Positions 33,674 through 41,581 of a stretch of DNA of 64,000 bases are shown here, one piece after another. The stretch covers positions 1,116,001-1,180,000 of the forward strand of contig NZ_PGEZ01000001.1 of the NCBI RefSeq assembly GCF_002797495.1. Direction: 5' to 3'. The first letter of the stretch is position 1; every line of letters starts with the position of its first letter. The notes below the pieces were generated by a model, which was not told the origin of the DNA, did no database searches, and worked only from the letters and a program-made list of their open reading frames with translations. The position numbers and the translations under genes are program-made. Source of the DNA: Mumia flava (GTDB lineage Bacteria > Actinomycetota > Actinomycetes > Propionibacteriales > Nocardioidaceae).

Positions 33674-35227
33674 TTGGTCGCCCCCGCCACGACTCCGACT
33701 CCCGGGCGCGACGCAGGACCGCGAGACAGGGTCGGCGCACGACGCACCGCCGTGGCGGCCTCCGCGGTCGGCACGATCGCGTTCGTCCTGGCCTGGGCGG
33801 GATCGTCCGTCCCGTCGGCGTGGCGCGACGAGTCCGCGACGGTCTCGGCGGCGACCCGCTCCCTGCCCCAGCTGCTCGACCTCGTCGGCGAGGTCGACGC
33901 CGTGCACGCCGTCTACTACCTGCTGATGCACGGGTGGTTCGAGGTCGTCGGGGTCCACGACTGGAGCCTGCGGCTGCCGGGCGCGGCGGCGGTCGGGCTG
34001 GCCGTCGGTGCGACCGTCGTGCTCGGGACACGACTGGCGACGCTGCGCACCGGCGTGCTCGCCGGCGTTGTGCTCGCGGCGAACCCGCAGGCGCTGTGGT
34101 CTGCGACCGAGGCCCGCTCGTACGCGTGGCTGCTCCTCCTCTCGGTGACGCTCGCCGGCGTCCTGCTGCGCGCACTGACGGGCGGCCGGCGACGCTGGTG
34201 GGTCGCGTTCGCCGTGCTCACCGCGCTGACCGTCGGGATGTTCGTCTACCAGGCCCTGGTGGTGCTGGCGCTGGGTGTCGCCGTGCTGATCCAGCCGGTG
34301 TGGCGGCGCTCCTGGCGCCGGTTCGCGCTCGCGGCGTCGGCGGGTGTCCTCGCCGCGGCCCCGGTCGCCCTCGTGGGCGTGTCCCAGCGGGCCCAGGTCG
34401 ACTGGCTGCCCCGGATCGGCCTGCAGACCTTGGACGACGTCGCGGTGAACCAGTGGGTCGCGGGCAACCAGTGGTCCGCCGCACCGGTCTGGCTCCCCTA
34501 CGTCCTCGCAGCCGTGTGCTGGGCCCTGGTCGTGCTCGCGGTCGTGCGCGCACGTCGGGGCGTCCCCGCGACGCGACCGGAGGATCCGCCGCGGCCACCC
34601 GACGGCAGGCTCGCCACCCTGTGCCTGCCCTGGCTGGTCGTCCCGACACTGGTGCTCGTCGGGATCTCGCTCGTCGTGCCGGCGTACTTCGACCGTTACG
34701 TGATCGCCAGCGTGCCGGCGTTCGCGCTGCTGGTCGGCGCGGGGCTCGCGAGCCTGCGGCCCTGGCTCGCGGGCGTCCTCGTCGTCGTGCTGGTCGCCTG
34801 CGCGGTCCCGACCTATCTCGCGCAGCGGGCGCCCGAGTCGAAGGGGACGGACTGGCATGCCGTCAGCGTCGAGCTCGACGAGCGCGCACGGCCCGGGGAC
34901 GGCGTGCTGTTCGTCGACCGGCCCGACGGCGCGCAGCGCGCCAACCGCGCCGTGCTGCGGCTCTACCCCGACCGCACCTCGGGGCTGGTGGACGTGGCTC
35001 TGACGACGTCGGCGGAGCGGCTCGGCAGCTTCCAGGACGACCTGGTCGCCCCGACGGAGCTCGGCCCACGGGTCGCGTCGCTCGACCGCCTGTGGGTCGT
35101 GGTCGATCGTCCGTACGCCCAGGGCGCAGGCTCAGCCGACCGCGCCGCCGTCGACGACCTCGGTCTCGTCGGGACGCTGGTCTACGACGGCACCCTCGAC
35201 GAGCTCTGGCTGTACGAGCGCCCCTGA
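33674..35227 (+). CDS. GT39-like membrane glycosyltransferase (TTG start)
   Basis: A 517-residue protein with about ten hydrophobic segments. The first extracytoplasmic loop carries WRDESATVSAA (the Asp-Glu metal/catalytic motif of PMT/ArnT-like GT-C enzymes), followed by AVYYLLMHGWFEVVGVHDWSLRLPGAAAVGLAV. This is the common actinobacterial 'glycosyltransferase family 39' type, which uses polyprenyl-phosphate sugars. A soluble C-terminal domain (about 385-517) follows. The start is TTG 33674, supported by GGAGG at 33663-33667 with 6-nt spacing. Acceptor unknown. Confidence 0.82.
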   Translation: MVAPATTPTPGRDAGPRDRVGARRTAVAASAVGTIAFVLAWAGSSVPSAWRDESATVSAATRSLPQLLDLVGEVDAVHAVYYLLMHGWFEVVGVHDWSLRLPGAAAVGLAVGATVVLGTRLATLRTGVLAGVVLAANPQALWSATEARSYAWLLLLSVTLAGVLLRALTGGRRRWWVAFAVLTALTVGMFVYQALVVLALGVAVLIQPVWRRSWRRFALAASAGVLAAAPVALVGVSQRAQVDWLPRIGLQTLDDVAVNQWVAGNQWSAAPVWLPYVLAAVCWALVVLAVVRARRGVPATRPEDPPRPPDGRLATLCLPWLVVPTLVLVGISLVVPAYFDRYVIASVPAFALLVGAGLASLRPWLAGVLVVVLVACAVPTYLAQRAPESKGTDWHAVSVELDERARPGDGVLFVDRPDGAQRANRAVLRLYPDRTSGLVDVALTTSAERLGSFQDDLVAPTELGPRVASLDRLWVVVDRPYAQGAGSADRAAVDDLGLVGTLVYDGTLDELWLYERP

Positions 35228-35245
35228 CCGCGTCGCGCCCCGGAC

Positions 35246-36226
35246 TCAGGCCTTGCCGTCGAACAGGCTGGTCACCGATCCGTCCTCGAAGACGGCCCGG
35301 ATCGCGCGGGCGATCAGCGGCGCGATCGACAGCTCGGTCAGCTTGTCGAAGCGCTGGTCGTCGGTGAGCGGCAGCGTGTTCGTGACGATCACCTCCGAGG
35401 CCGGCGACTTCTCGAGCCGCTCGGTCGCCGGGCCGGAGAAGACCGCGTGGGTCGCCGCGATCACGACGTCGGAGGCGCCCGCGTCCATCAGAGCCTCCGA
35501 CGCCTGCACGATCGTGCCGCCGGTGTCGATCAGGTCGTCGACCAGGATGCAGGTGCGGCCCTCCACGTCGCCGACCACGCGATTGGCCTTGGTGGCGTTC
35601 GGCTGATCGATGTCCCGCGTCTTGTGGATGAACGCCAGCGGCACACCGCCCAGCTTCTCCGCCCAGTTCTCGGCCACCTTGATCCGGCCCGCGTCGGGCG
35701 AGACGACCGCCAGCGGCTGGCTCCCGTACCGGTCCAGCACGTACTCGGTCAGGATCGGCATCGCCATCAGGTGGTCGACGGGCCCGTCGAAGTAGCCCTG
35801 GATCTGCGCGGTGTGCAGGTCGACCGTCATCAGGCGGTCGGCCCCGGCGGTCAGGAACAGGTCGGCCATGAGCCGCGCGGAGATCGGCTCGCGGCCGCGG
35901 TGCTTCTTGTCCTGGCGGGCGTAGCCGTAGAACGGCTGGATGACGGTGATCCGCTTCGCCGACGCCCGCTTGAGCGCGTCGACCATGATCAGCTGCTCCA
36001 TGATCGCCTCGTTGATCGGCGCGGAGTGGCTCTGGATCACGAACGCGTCGCAGCCACGGACGGACTCCTGGTAGCGGACGTAGATCTCGCCGTTGGCGAA
36101 GTCGTAGATCGAGGTCGGCACGACCGCCGTCCCGACCGCGTCGGCCACCGCGTCGGCGAGGCTCGGGTGGCACCGGCCCGAGAAGAGCATCAGGTTCTTC
36201 TCGGTCGTCCGCTTGATACCGGTCAC
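35246..36226 (-). CDS. prs: Ribose-phosphate pyrophosphokinase (PRPP synthetase)
   Basis: A 326-residue class I enzyme that makes PRPP from ribose-5-phosphate and ATP. It has the FANGEIYVRYQESVRGCDAFVIQS N-terminal region, the ATP loop YGYARQDKKHRGREPISARL, DLHTAQIQGYF, and the PRPP-binding loop CILVDDLIDTGGT. GTG 36226 sits in the glmU stop (GTGA overlap), so both are made from one transcript, the typical actinobacterial glmU-prs pair. Confidence 0.96.
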   Translation of the reverse strand: MTGIKRTTEKNLMLFSGRCHPSLADAVADAVGTAVVPTSIYDFANGEIYVRYQESVRGCDAFVIQSHSAPINEAIMEQLIMVDALKRASAKRITVIQPFYGYARQDKKHRGREPISARLMADLFLTAGADRLMTVDLHTAQIQGYFDGPVDHLMAMPILTEYVLDRYGSQPLAVVSPDAGRIKVAENWAEKLGGVPLAFIHKTRDIDQPNATKANRVVGDVEGRTCILVDDLIDTGGTIVQASEALMDAGASDVVIAATHAVFSGPATERLEKSPASEVIVTNTLPLTDDQRFDKLTELSIAPLIARAIRAVFEDGSVTSLFDGKA

Positions 36227-37695
36227 TGGTCGCTCTCCTGATCGTCGCTGCGCTGCGCCGTGGTCGGGTCGTTCTCGAGCGCCTGCTCCGCCGCCGCGGC
36301 CGACGGGGTGCCGGCCCGCTTCGCCGCCACCCACCCCTCCATCGTCCTCTGTGGTCCCGCCGAGACCGCCAGCGCCCCCGGCGGCACGTCGGACCGTACG
36401 GTCGTGCCCGCTCCGGTGAAGGCTCCGTCGCCGACGGTCACCGGGGCGACGAAGGTGTTGTTCGAGGCGGTGCGCGCGTGCCGGCCGATGGTCGTACGGT
36501 GCTTGGCGACGCCGTCGTAGTTCGCGAAGATCGTGCCCGCGCCGATGTTGGCGCCCTCACCGATCTCCCCGTCGCCGACGTACGACAGGTGCGGGACCTT
36601 CGCGCCGGGCCCGACCCGGGTGTTCTTCGCCTCGACGAAGGCTCCGAGCTTGCCGCCGACCTGGACGTGCGTGCCGGGGCGGACGTAGGTGAACGGCCCG
36701 AGCGTGGCGCCGGCGTCGACCACCGACAGCGACGCGTGGGTCCGGACGACCGAGGCGCCGTCGCCCACCTCCATGTCGGTCAGCGTGGTGTCCGGGCCGA
36801 TCTCGGCGTCCTGACCGATCGTGGTCGCGCCGTGCAGCTGGGTGCCGGGGCGGATGACGGTGTCGGTGCCGATCGCGACGTCGGCGTCGATCCAGGTCGT
36901 GGCGGGGTCGATCACCGTGACGCCGGCCCGCAGGTGGCGCTCGACGATCCGGCGGTTCAGCTCGGCGCCCATCCGGGCGAGCTGGACGCGGTCGTTGACG
37001 CCCTCGGTCTGGGCGACGTCGTCCACGACGAACGCCCCGACCTGGCGGCCCTCGGCGACCGCGATCCCAACCAGGTCGGTGAGGTAGTACTCGCCCTGCG
37101 CGTTGTCGTTGCCGATCCGGCTCAGCGCGGAGCGGCCCCAGCGCGCGTCGAACGCGACGATCCCCGAGTTGATCTCGTCGATCGCTCGCTGCTCGTCGGA
37201 GGCGTCCTTCTCCTCCACGATCGCCTCGACGGAGCCGTCGGGTCGGCGGACGATGCGGCCGTACCCGTGCGGGTCGGGCACCCGGGCCGTGAGCACGCTG
37301 AGCGCCCGCTCGCTGTCGCGGTGGTTCGCGAGGAACTCCTCCAGCGTCTCGGCCGACAGCAGCGGCACGTCGCCGTAGACCACCAGCGCCGTGCCGTCGA
37401 CGTCGCCGAGGACCTCGAAGGCGACCGAGACCGCGTGCCCGGTCCCGAGCTGCTCGGCCTGGACGGCGTGCAGGACGTCCGGGGCGATCTCGCCGAGGTG
37501 CTCGACGACCTGCTCGCGCTGGTGGCCGACCACCACCGCGACCTGGTCCGGGCGCACCGCACGCGCCGCCGCGATCGCGTGACCGACGAGCGAACGACCG
37601 GCGATCGGATGGAGCACCTTCGGCCGGCGCGAACGCATCCGCGTCCCGCCGCCGGCCGCCAGAACGATCACGCTCGTCGTCGGCTGCTCGGTCAC
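36223..37695 (-). CDS. glmU: Bifunctional GlcNAc-1-P uridylyltransferase/GlcN-1-P acetyltransferase
   Basis: A 490-residue enzyme making UDP-GlcNAc for peptidoglycan and surface glycans. The N-terminal uridylyltransferase has VLAAGGGTRMRSRRPKVLHPIAG, VVYGDVPLL and GEYYLTDLVGIAV. From about residue 260 the left-handed beta-helix acetyltransferase follows, with hexapeptide repeats, ANYDGVAKHRTTIG and FVAPVTVGDGAFTGAGTTV. The Ala/Glu/Gln-rich tail is normal for actinobacteria. GTG 37695 follows GGGAG by 7 nt. A tRNA gene lies 35 nt upstream. Confidence 0.96.
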   Translation of the reverse strand: MTEQPTTSVIVLAAGGGTRMRSRRPKVLHPIAGRSLVGHAIAAARAVRPDQVAVVVGHQREQVVEHLGEIAPDVLHAVQAEQLGTGHAVSVAFEVLGDVDGTALVVYGDVPLLSAETLEEFLANHRDSERALSVLTARVPDPHGYGRIVRRPDGSVEAIVEEKDASDEQRAIDEINSGIVAFDARWGRSALSRIGNDNAQGEYYLTDLVGIAVAEGRQVGAFVVDDVAQTEGVNDRVQLARMGAELNRRIVERHLRAGVTVIDPATTWIDADVAIGTDTVIRPGTQLHGATTIGQDAEIGPDTTLTDMEVGDGASVVRTHASLSVVDAGATLGPFTYVRPGTHVQVGGKLGAFVEAKNTRVGPGAKVPHLSYVGDGEIGEGANIGAGTIFANYDGVAKHRTTIGRHARTASNNTFVAPVTVGDGAFTGAGTTVRSDVPPGALAVSAGPQRTMEGWVAAKRAGTPSAAAAEQALENDPTTAQRSDDQESDQ

Positions 37696-37730
37696 GTGGC
37701 ACTCCCGAAGTCGTCGGCTGGTCGGATGAG

Positions 37731-37810
37731 CTCCCCGGGTAGGAGTCGAACCTACGTCGCTTGATCCGCATTCAAAGTGCGGCGGGCCCTGCCGACAGAC
37801 CAACCGGGGA
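37731..37810 (-). tRNA. tRNA-Gln(TTG)
   Basis: Read on the minus strand, the acceptor arms TCCCCGG/CCGGGGA pair over 7 bp with discriminator G. The anticodon stem CCGCA/TGCGG encloses the loop CTTTGAA, anticodon TTG. The T-arm is GTAGG-TTCGACT-CCTAC. The region between anticodon stem and T-stem is about 10 nt, a little long for a class I tRNA, so internal boundaries are approximate. CCA is not encoded. Position upstream of glmU matches the actinobacterial gene order. Confidence 0.85.
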
Positions 37811-37903
37811 TCATCCGCGTCCAGACTACGGAACCCGGCGGTCGTCGCACACATCGGCCGCCGCCCAGGGTTGCGTGAGGCCCTCGCGCCGGGGACACTA
37901 GAA

Positions 37904-37934
37904 CCTACGGGCGCGTAACTTACGCCTCCGTAGG
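37904..37934 (+). promoter_or_regulatory. 31-bp palindromic operator before the desaturase gene
   Basis: Arms CCTACGGGCGCGTAA (37904-37918) and TTACGCCTCCGTAGG (37920-37934) match at 13 of 15 positions around a single central base. The site ends 41 nt before the desaturase ATG and has the look of a TetR-family operator, as found before fatty-acid desaturases in other actinobacteria. A TTGCGT hexamer at 37871-37876 could be a -35. The repressor is not identified. Confidence 0.65.
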
Positions 37935-37975
37935 TCAGGACAGCCCGGCCAGAAGCCCCGGACAGGAGCCCGCCC

Positions 37976-38935
37976 ATGACCTTGCTCGACTCCCGATCGC
38001 TGCGCGACCTCGAGTCGGACGACTCTCCGACCCCTCCCGGCCGCCCCGAGCAGATCGCTCTCGGGATCTTCGTGGCGGTCCCGTTCGTCGCGATCGTCGC
38101 GGCGATCCCGATCGCCTGGGGCGGGTGGTTCGGCCCCGTGGACGCGGCGCTGCTGGTCGTGTTCTACCTGATCGGGTCTCTCGGCGTGACGGTCGGCATG
38201 CACCGCCTGTTCACGCACAAGTCGTTCAAGCCCAACCGCGCGGTCAAGATCGCGCTGGCGGTCGCCGCGAGCCTCGCGATCGAGGGTCCGATCACGCGCT
38301 GGGTCGCCGACCACCGCAAGCACCACAAGTTCTCCGACCGCGAGGGCGACCCGCACTCGCCGTGGCGCTACGGCGAGTCCGTGGGCGCACTCACGAAGGG
38401 CTTCGCCTACGCCCACCTCGGCTGGATGTTCGACGCCGAGCAGACTCCCCAGCGCCAGTACGCTCCGGATCTCCTCAAGGATCGCGACATCGTCTGGATC
38501 TCGAAGCGGTTCCCCCTCTGGGTCGCGGTCTCGCTGATCACCCCCGCGGTGCTCGGCGGGCTCATCACGTGGTCGTGGGAGGGTGCCGTGACCGCCTTCT
38601 TCTGGGCGTCGCTGGTCCGGGTCTTCCTGGTCCACCACGTGACCTGGTCGATCAACTCGATCTGCCACACGATGGGCGAGGCGCCGTTCAGGTCACGCGA
38701 CCGTTCCGGCAACGTGTGGTGGCTCGCGATCCCGTCGATGGGCGAGTCCTGGCACAACCTCCACCACGCCGACCCGACCTGCGCGCGCCACGGCGTCCTG
38801 CGCGGCCAGGTCGACATCTCCGCCCGGCTGATCTGGTGCCTCGAGAAGCTCGGCTGGGTCCATGACGTCCGTTGGCCGGTCGCGTCCCGCATCGAGGCGA
38901 AGCGCGTCCAGCCCACCGCGGCGGCTGCGGGCTAG
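37976..38935 (+). CDS. Membrane acyl-CoA desaturase (delta-9 type)
   Basis: A 319-residue di-iron membrane desaturase. Four hydrophobic segments surround the three His boxes HRLFTH (about 76-81), HRKHH (about 113-117) and HNLHH (about 262-266). GEAPFRSRDRSGNVWWLAIPSMGESWHNLHHA is the conserved C-terminal region. It inserts a cis double bond into saturated acyl-CoA or phospholipid chains. No ferredoxin or oxidoreductase partner gene is adjacent. The ATG follows AGGAG, and a large palindrome lies in the promoter, so induction by fatty-acid state is likely. Confidence 0.92.
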   Translation: MTLLDSRSLRDLESDDSPTPPGRPEQIALGIFVAVPFVAIVAAIPIAWGGWFGPVDAALLVVFYLIGSLGVTVGMHRLFTHKSFKPNRAVKIALAVAASLAIEGPITRWVADHRKHHKFSDREGDPHSPWRYGESVGALTKGFAYAHLGWMFDAEQTPQRQYAPDLLKDRDIVWISKRFPLWVAVSLITPAVLGGLITWSWEGAVTAFFWASLVRVFLVHHVTWSINSICHTMGEAPFRSRDRSGNVWWLAIPSMGESWHNLHHADPTCARHGVLRGQVDISARLIWCLEKLGWVHDVRWPVASRIEAKRVQPTAAAAG

Positions 38936-39012
38936 CCCGCAGCGCCCACCCGGACAGGACCGGCTCTCGGGACGGTCCCACAGACGGGGTCGTGTCCGCC
39001 GACGCGATCCCA

Positions 39013-39046
39013 GGCCCCTCGTCGGTCTCCCACCCGGCGAGGGGCC
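39013..39046 (+). terminator. Hairpin terminator after the desaturase gene
   Basis: Arms 39013-39025 and 39034-39046 pair over 13 bp with one G-U wobble and an 8-nt loop. It lies about 78 nt past the desaturase stop. The following sequence is pyrimidine-rich but lacks a T-run. Confidence 0.65.
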
Positions 39047-39090
39047 GCTCTGTCTCCACCCTCGCGAACCCGCGCGGCGCCCACCAGGCA

Positions 39091-39164
39091 GTCTGCGTAG
39101 CCGGCTACGCAGACCCGCACCTGGCACCGAAGGTTTCCCCAGCCAGGTGGGGGTCTGCGTAGCC
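39091..39164. repeat. Nested palindromic repeat element
   Basis: GTCTGCGTAGCC occurs at 39091, inverted at 39103-39114, and direct again at 39153-39164. The first two form a perfect 24-bp palindrome (39091-39114). The second and third, with their flanks, form a 23-bp inverted repeat (39103-39125 against 39142-39164, 22 of 23 matching) with a 16-nt loop. This is the plan of a REP/BIME-type mobile palindromic element. It lies between the convergent desaturase and small membrane protein genes. Confidence 0.8.
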
Positions 39165-39220
39165 GAGTGACCCCGTCGCCGCGTGCGCCCGATTCCACGG
39201 GCGCACGCGCGTCCGTGGCC

Positions 39221-39445
39221 TCAGTGCGTGTGCCGCGTCTGGTGCGACCCCACGTCGGCCTCCGCGATCCCCGCGATCAGCGCACTGACCGCGCCGAAGA
39301 TCGCCAGGGCGGTGCCGACCTCCTGCCAGGGGTGGGACGGGAGCACACCGTTCTGCGCGAGCAGGAGCACGGTGATCCCGCTGATCACGAACGCGGCGAC
39401 CAGCACGACGACGCCGATCCACTTCGCTGCGTTGCTCAGGTGCAT
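39221..39445 (-). CDS. Small two-helix membrane protein
   Basis: A 74-residue protein with two hydrophobic helices (KWIGVVVLVAAFVISGITVLLL and GTALAIFGAVSALIAGIAEA) and a His-containing tail (HQTRHTH). ATG 39445 follows GAGGAGG with good spacing, and this supports a real gene. I do not recognise a family. It is divergent from the HTH regulator gene at 39580 and separated from it by an operator-like sequence. Confidence 0.65.
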   Translation of the reverse strand: MHLSNAAKWIGVVVLVAAFVISGITVLLLAQNGVLPSHPWQEVGTALAIFGAVSALIAGIAEADVGSHQTRHTH

Positions 39446-39546
39446 CTGGACCTCCTCGGGACGTCCTTCTCTCTCAGGGTCGACCCGTTCGCCGCGATCT
39501 GCAAGCACACCGCCGGACGGGGTCGCCCGTACGGCAAATCATGTTT

Positions 39547-39562
39547 GTACGTAGTTCCGTAC
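39547..39562 (+). promoter_or_regulatory. Inverted-repeat operator before the ArsR-like gene
   Basis: GTACG-N6-CGTAC (39547-39562) lies 18 nt before the ATG of the HTH protein, in the gap shared with the divergent small membrane protein gene. A TAGGAT -10-like hexamer at 39568-39573 lies between it and the ATG. Autorepression is likely (inference). Confidence 0.5.
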
Positions 39563-39579
39563 TTCCATAGGATGGGGCC

Positions 39580-40146
39580 ATGACCGACCAGGACCAGGAT
39601 CGGATCCGACGTCTCGAAGAACGCGTGTCGGCTCTCGAGGCGCGACTCGAGGGCGCCGGCCCCGTGTCCGGTGCCGACTCGCCGCCCCGCGCCGATCCTT
39701 CCGCCGACGCGGACACCTCTCCCGCCGTCCCCGACCCCGAGACCTTCTGGGTCCTGGACGGGCTCGCGCGCCGCTTCCCCGCCGACGGCGCGGTCGTGTT
39801 CGCCGGACGCCTCGACCTCCCCGGCAGCGGGCACGTGATGTGGCAGTACGGGCGGCTCGCGGACGACCTCCTGGCCGATCGGTGGGACGAGCTGGCGTCC
39901 TCGCTCGGGGCTCTGGCCCACCCGGTCCGGCTCCGCCTCCTGCGCGCTGTGCTGAACGGCGCCCACTCGACGACGGCCCTGCTGTCCGAGCTCGACGGCG
40001 GCACGAGCGGACAGCTGTACCACCACCTCCACCCGCTCGTCGCCGCCGGATGGCTGAGCAGCACCGGACGGGGTCGGTACGGCGTCCCGGCCGAGCGTGT
40101 CGTGCCGCTCCTCGCCCTGGTGAGCGCGGCAGAGGCACCCGCATGA
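39580..40146 (+). CDS. ArsR-like winged-helix regulator with N-terminal coiled coil
   Basis: A 188-residue protein. Residues about 5-28 form a short coiled coil (DRIRRLEERVSALEARLEG), then a disordered Pro/Asp/Ala linker. Residues about 105-180 form a winged helix of ArsR type (LASSLGALAHPVRLRLLRAVLNG, LYHHLHPLVAAGWL, GRGRYGVP). No Cys metal site is present, so it is not a classic metal sensor. The stop overlaps the serine-hydrolase start (ATGA), giving an operon of regulator, hydrolase and membrane protein. Confidence 0.78.
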   Translation: MTDQDQDRIRRLEERVSALEARLEGAGPVSGADSPPRADPSADADTSPAVPDPETFWVLDGLARRFPADGAVVFAGRLDLPGSGHVMWQYGRLADDLLADRWDELASSLGALAHPVRLRLLRAVLNGAHSTTALLSELDGGTSGQLYHHLHPLVAAGWLSSTGRGRYGVPAERVVPLLALVSAAEAPA

Positions 40147-41177
40147 GTCGCCGTACGGCGATCGCAGCCGCAGTCGTGGCCGTCAGCGTCCTCGCCGGGG
40201 TGCTGCTCGGCCCCCACCGGCCCGACCGTGGCGAACCGAGCGGCGACCCGGCGATCCTCGCGGTGGCGGAGCCGCACCTGGGTCCCGGCCGACACGCGGT
40301 GAGCATCGCGCTGGTCGACGGGGACCGGACCCGGTTCGCGCAGCTCGGGGCGAGCCCCGACACGGCGTACGAGATCGGCTCGGTCACGAAGACCATGACC
40401 GCACTCCTGCTGGCCGACGCCGCCGAACGCGGCGAGGTGAGCCTCGACCAGCCGGTGGGCGACCTGCTCCCGCTGGAGGGATCCCCGGTCGCCGAGGTCA
40501 CGCCCGGCGAGCTGTCGAGCCACCGCTCGGGCCTTCCCCGGGTCGGTGGCGGGGTCGTCGACCGGATCCGCTCGGCGATCGAGGTCCTCCGCCATCGCAA
40601 CCCGTACGACGCGACGCCGTCCGAGGTCGTGGAGGAGGCCCGGGGAGTCTCGCTCGACGACCGGGGCACCTTCGCGTACTCCAACCTCGGACCGGCCCTG
40701 CTCGGCCAGGCGCTGGCGGCCGCAGCGGGGACGGACTACCGGACGCTGCTGCGCACACGGCTGCTCGAGCCGCTGGACCTCACCGGCACCACGGTCCCGC
40801 GCGACGCCGAGGATGTGGACGGGCACGGACTCGCCGCCAGCGGTCGGGCCGAGGAGCCCTGGGCGCTCGACGGCGACGCCCCGGCCGGCGGAGTCCGGTC
40901 GACGTCCGAAGACATGGCCGCGTACCTGCGCGCGATCCTCGACGGCGAGGCACCCGGGACCAGCGCGCTCGAGCCGCGCTGGGACGCGGACGACGACCGG
41001 ATCGGGCTCGCCTGGTTCACCGACTCCGACGGCATCGTCCGCCACAACGGCGCGACGGGCGGATACGAGGCGGCGGTGCTCCTCGACCCCGCCCGTGACC
41101 GCGGGGTCGTCGTCCTCGCGGACACAGCGGTCGGCGTCGACGAGATCGGTCGCGCCGTGCTCGAGGAGGCGTCGTGA
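40143..41177 (+). CDS. Beta-lactamase/penicillin-binding-protein-like serine hydrolase
   Basis: A 344-residue protein with an N-terminal signal or anchor (AIAAAVVAVSVLAGVLLG). It has the class C beta-lactamase fold marker SxxK in IGSVTKTMTALLLADA, YSN in FAYSNLGPALLGQAL, and HNGATGGYEAAVLLDP in place of the third motif (HxG). Relatives are esterases, D-aminopeptidases and carboxypeptidases, and resistance activity is not implied. It is translationally coupled with the regulator before it and the membrane protein after it. Confidence 0.82.
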   Translation: MSRRTAIAAAVVAVSVLAGVLLGPHRPDRGEPSGDPAILAVAEPHLGPGRHAVSIALVDGDRTRFAQLGASPDTAYEIGSVTKTMTALLLADAAERGEVSLDQPVGDLLPLEGSPVAEVTPGELSSHRSGLPRVGGGVVDRIRSAIEVLRHRNPYDATPSEVVEEARGVSLDDRGTFAYSNLGPALLGQALAAAAGTDYRTLLRTRLLEPLDLTGTTVPRDAEDVDGHGLAASGRAEEPWALDGDAPAGGVRSTSEDMAAYLRAILDGEAPGTSALEPRWDADDDRIGLAWFTDSDGIVRHNGATGGYEAAVLLDPARDRGVVVLADTAVGVDEIGRAVLEEAS

Positions 41178-41548
41178 GCGAGATCGTCGGGTACGCCCTG
41201 CTCCTGGTGACGGCCGTCGTCGCGGGGTCGTTCGCCTGGGCCGCGTGGCGACGACCGGCCGACGCGCACGGAGCCGACCGGCTCGCGCTGTCGTCGGCGG
41301 CCGTCCAGGCAGTCGCCGCGCTGCTGGTCGCACGCTCCCTCGCGCCGTGGCTGACCATGCCGGCGTGGCTCGCGTGGGCGTGCTGGCTGCCCTGCGTCGG
41401 GCTGCTCGCGGCCGGCCTGGCCGGCCTCGCCGTCCGCTGGCCCGGCCTGCCGCCGGTCCCGTCCGGTGCCGACGGCCGACGGCGCCGGATCGCCGGTTCG
41501 ATCACGGGGATCGCGGTGGGTGCGGCAATCGCTGCCCTCGCCCTCTGA
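41174..41548 (+). CDS. Small integral membrane protein of the serine-hydrolase operon
   Basis: A 124-residue protein with four predicted hydrophobic stretches (about 5-24, 40-56, 62-84, 105-123). I do not recognise a domain. GTG 41174 overlaps the stop of the hydrolase gene (GTGA) and is preceded by GAGGAGG, so it is a real coupled gene. It probably works with the hydrolase at the membrane. Confidence 0.7.
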   Translation: MSEIVGYALLLVTAVVAGSFAWAAWRRPADAHGADRLALSSAAVQAVAALLVARSLAPWLTMPAWLAWACWLPCVGLLAAGLAGLAVRWPGLPPVPSGADGRRRRIAGSITGIAVGAAIAALAL

Positions 41549-41581
41549 CGCGTTCGGACCCGAGTGCGCGACAATGCACCG

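Noticed and set aside
37731-37810. Class II tRNA (Leu or Ser)
   Set aside because: The variable region is slightly long, but the anticodon TTG and the loop CTTTGAA fit Gln, and there is no paired long variable arm.
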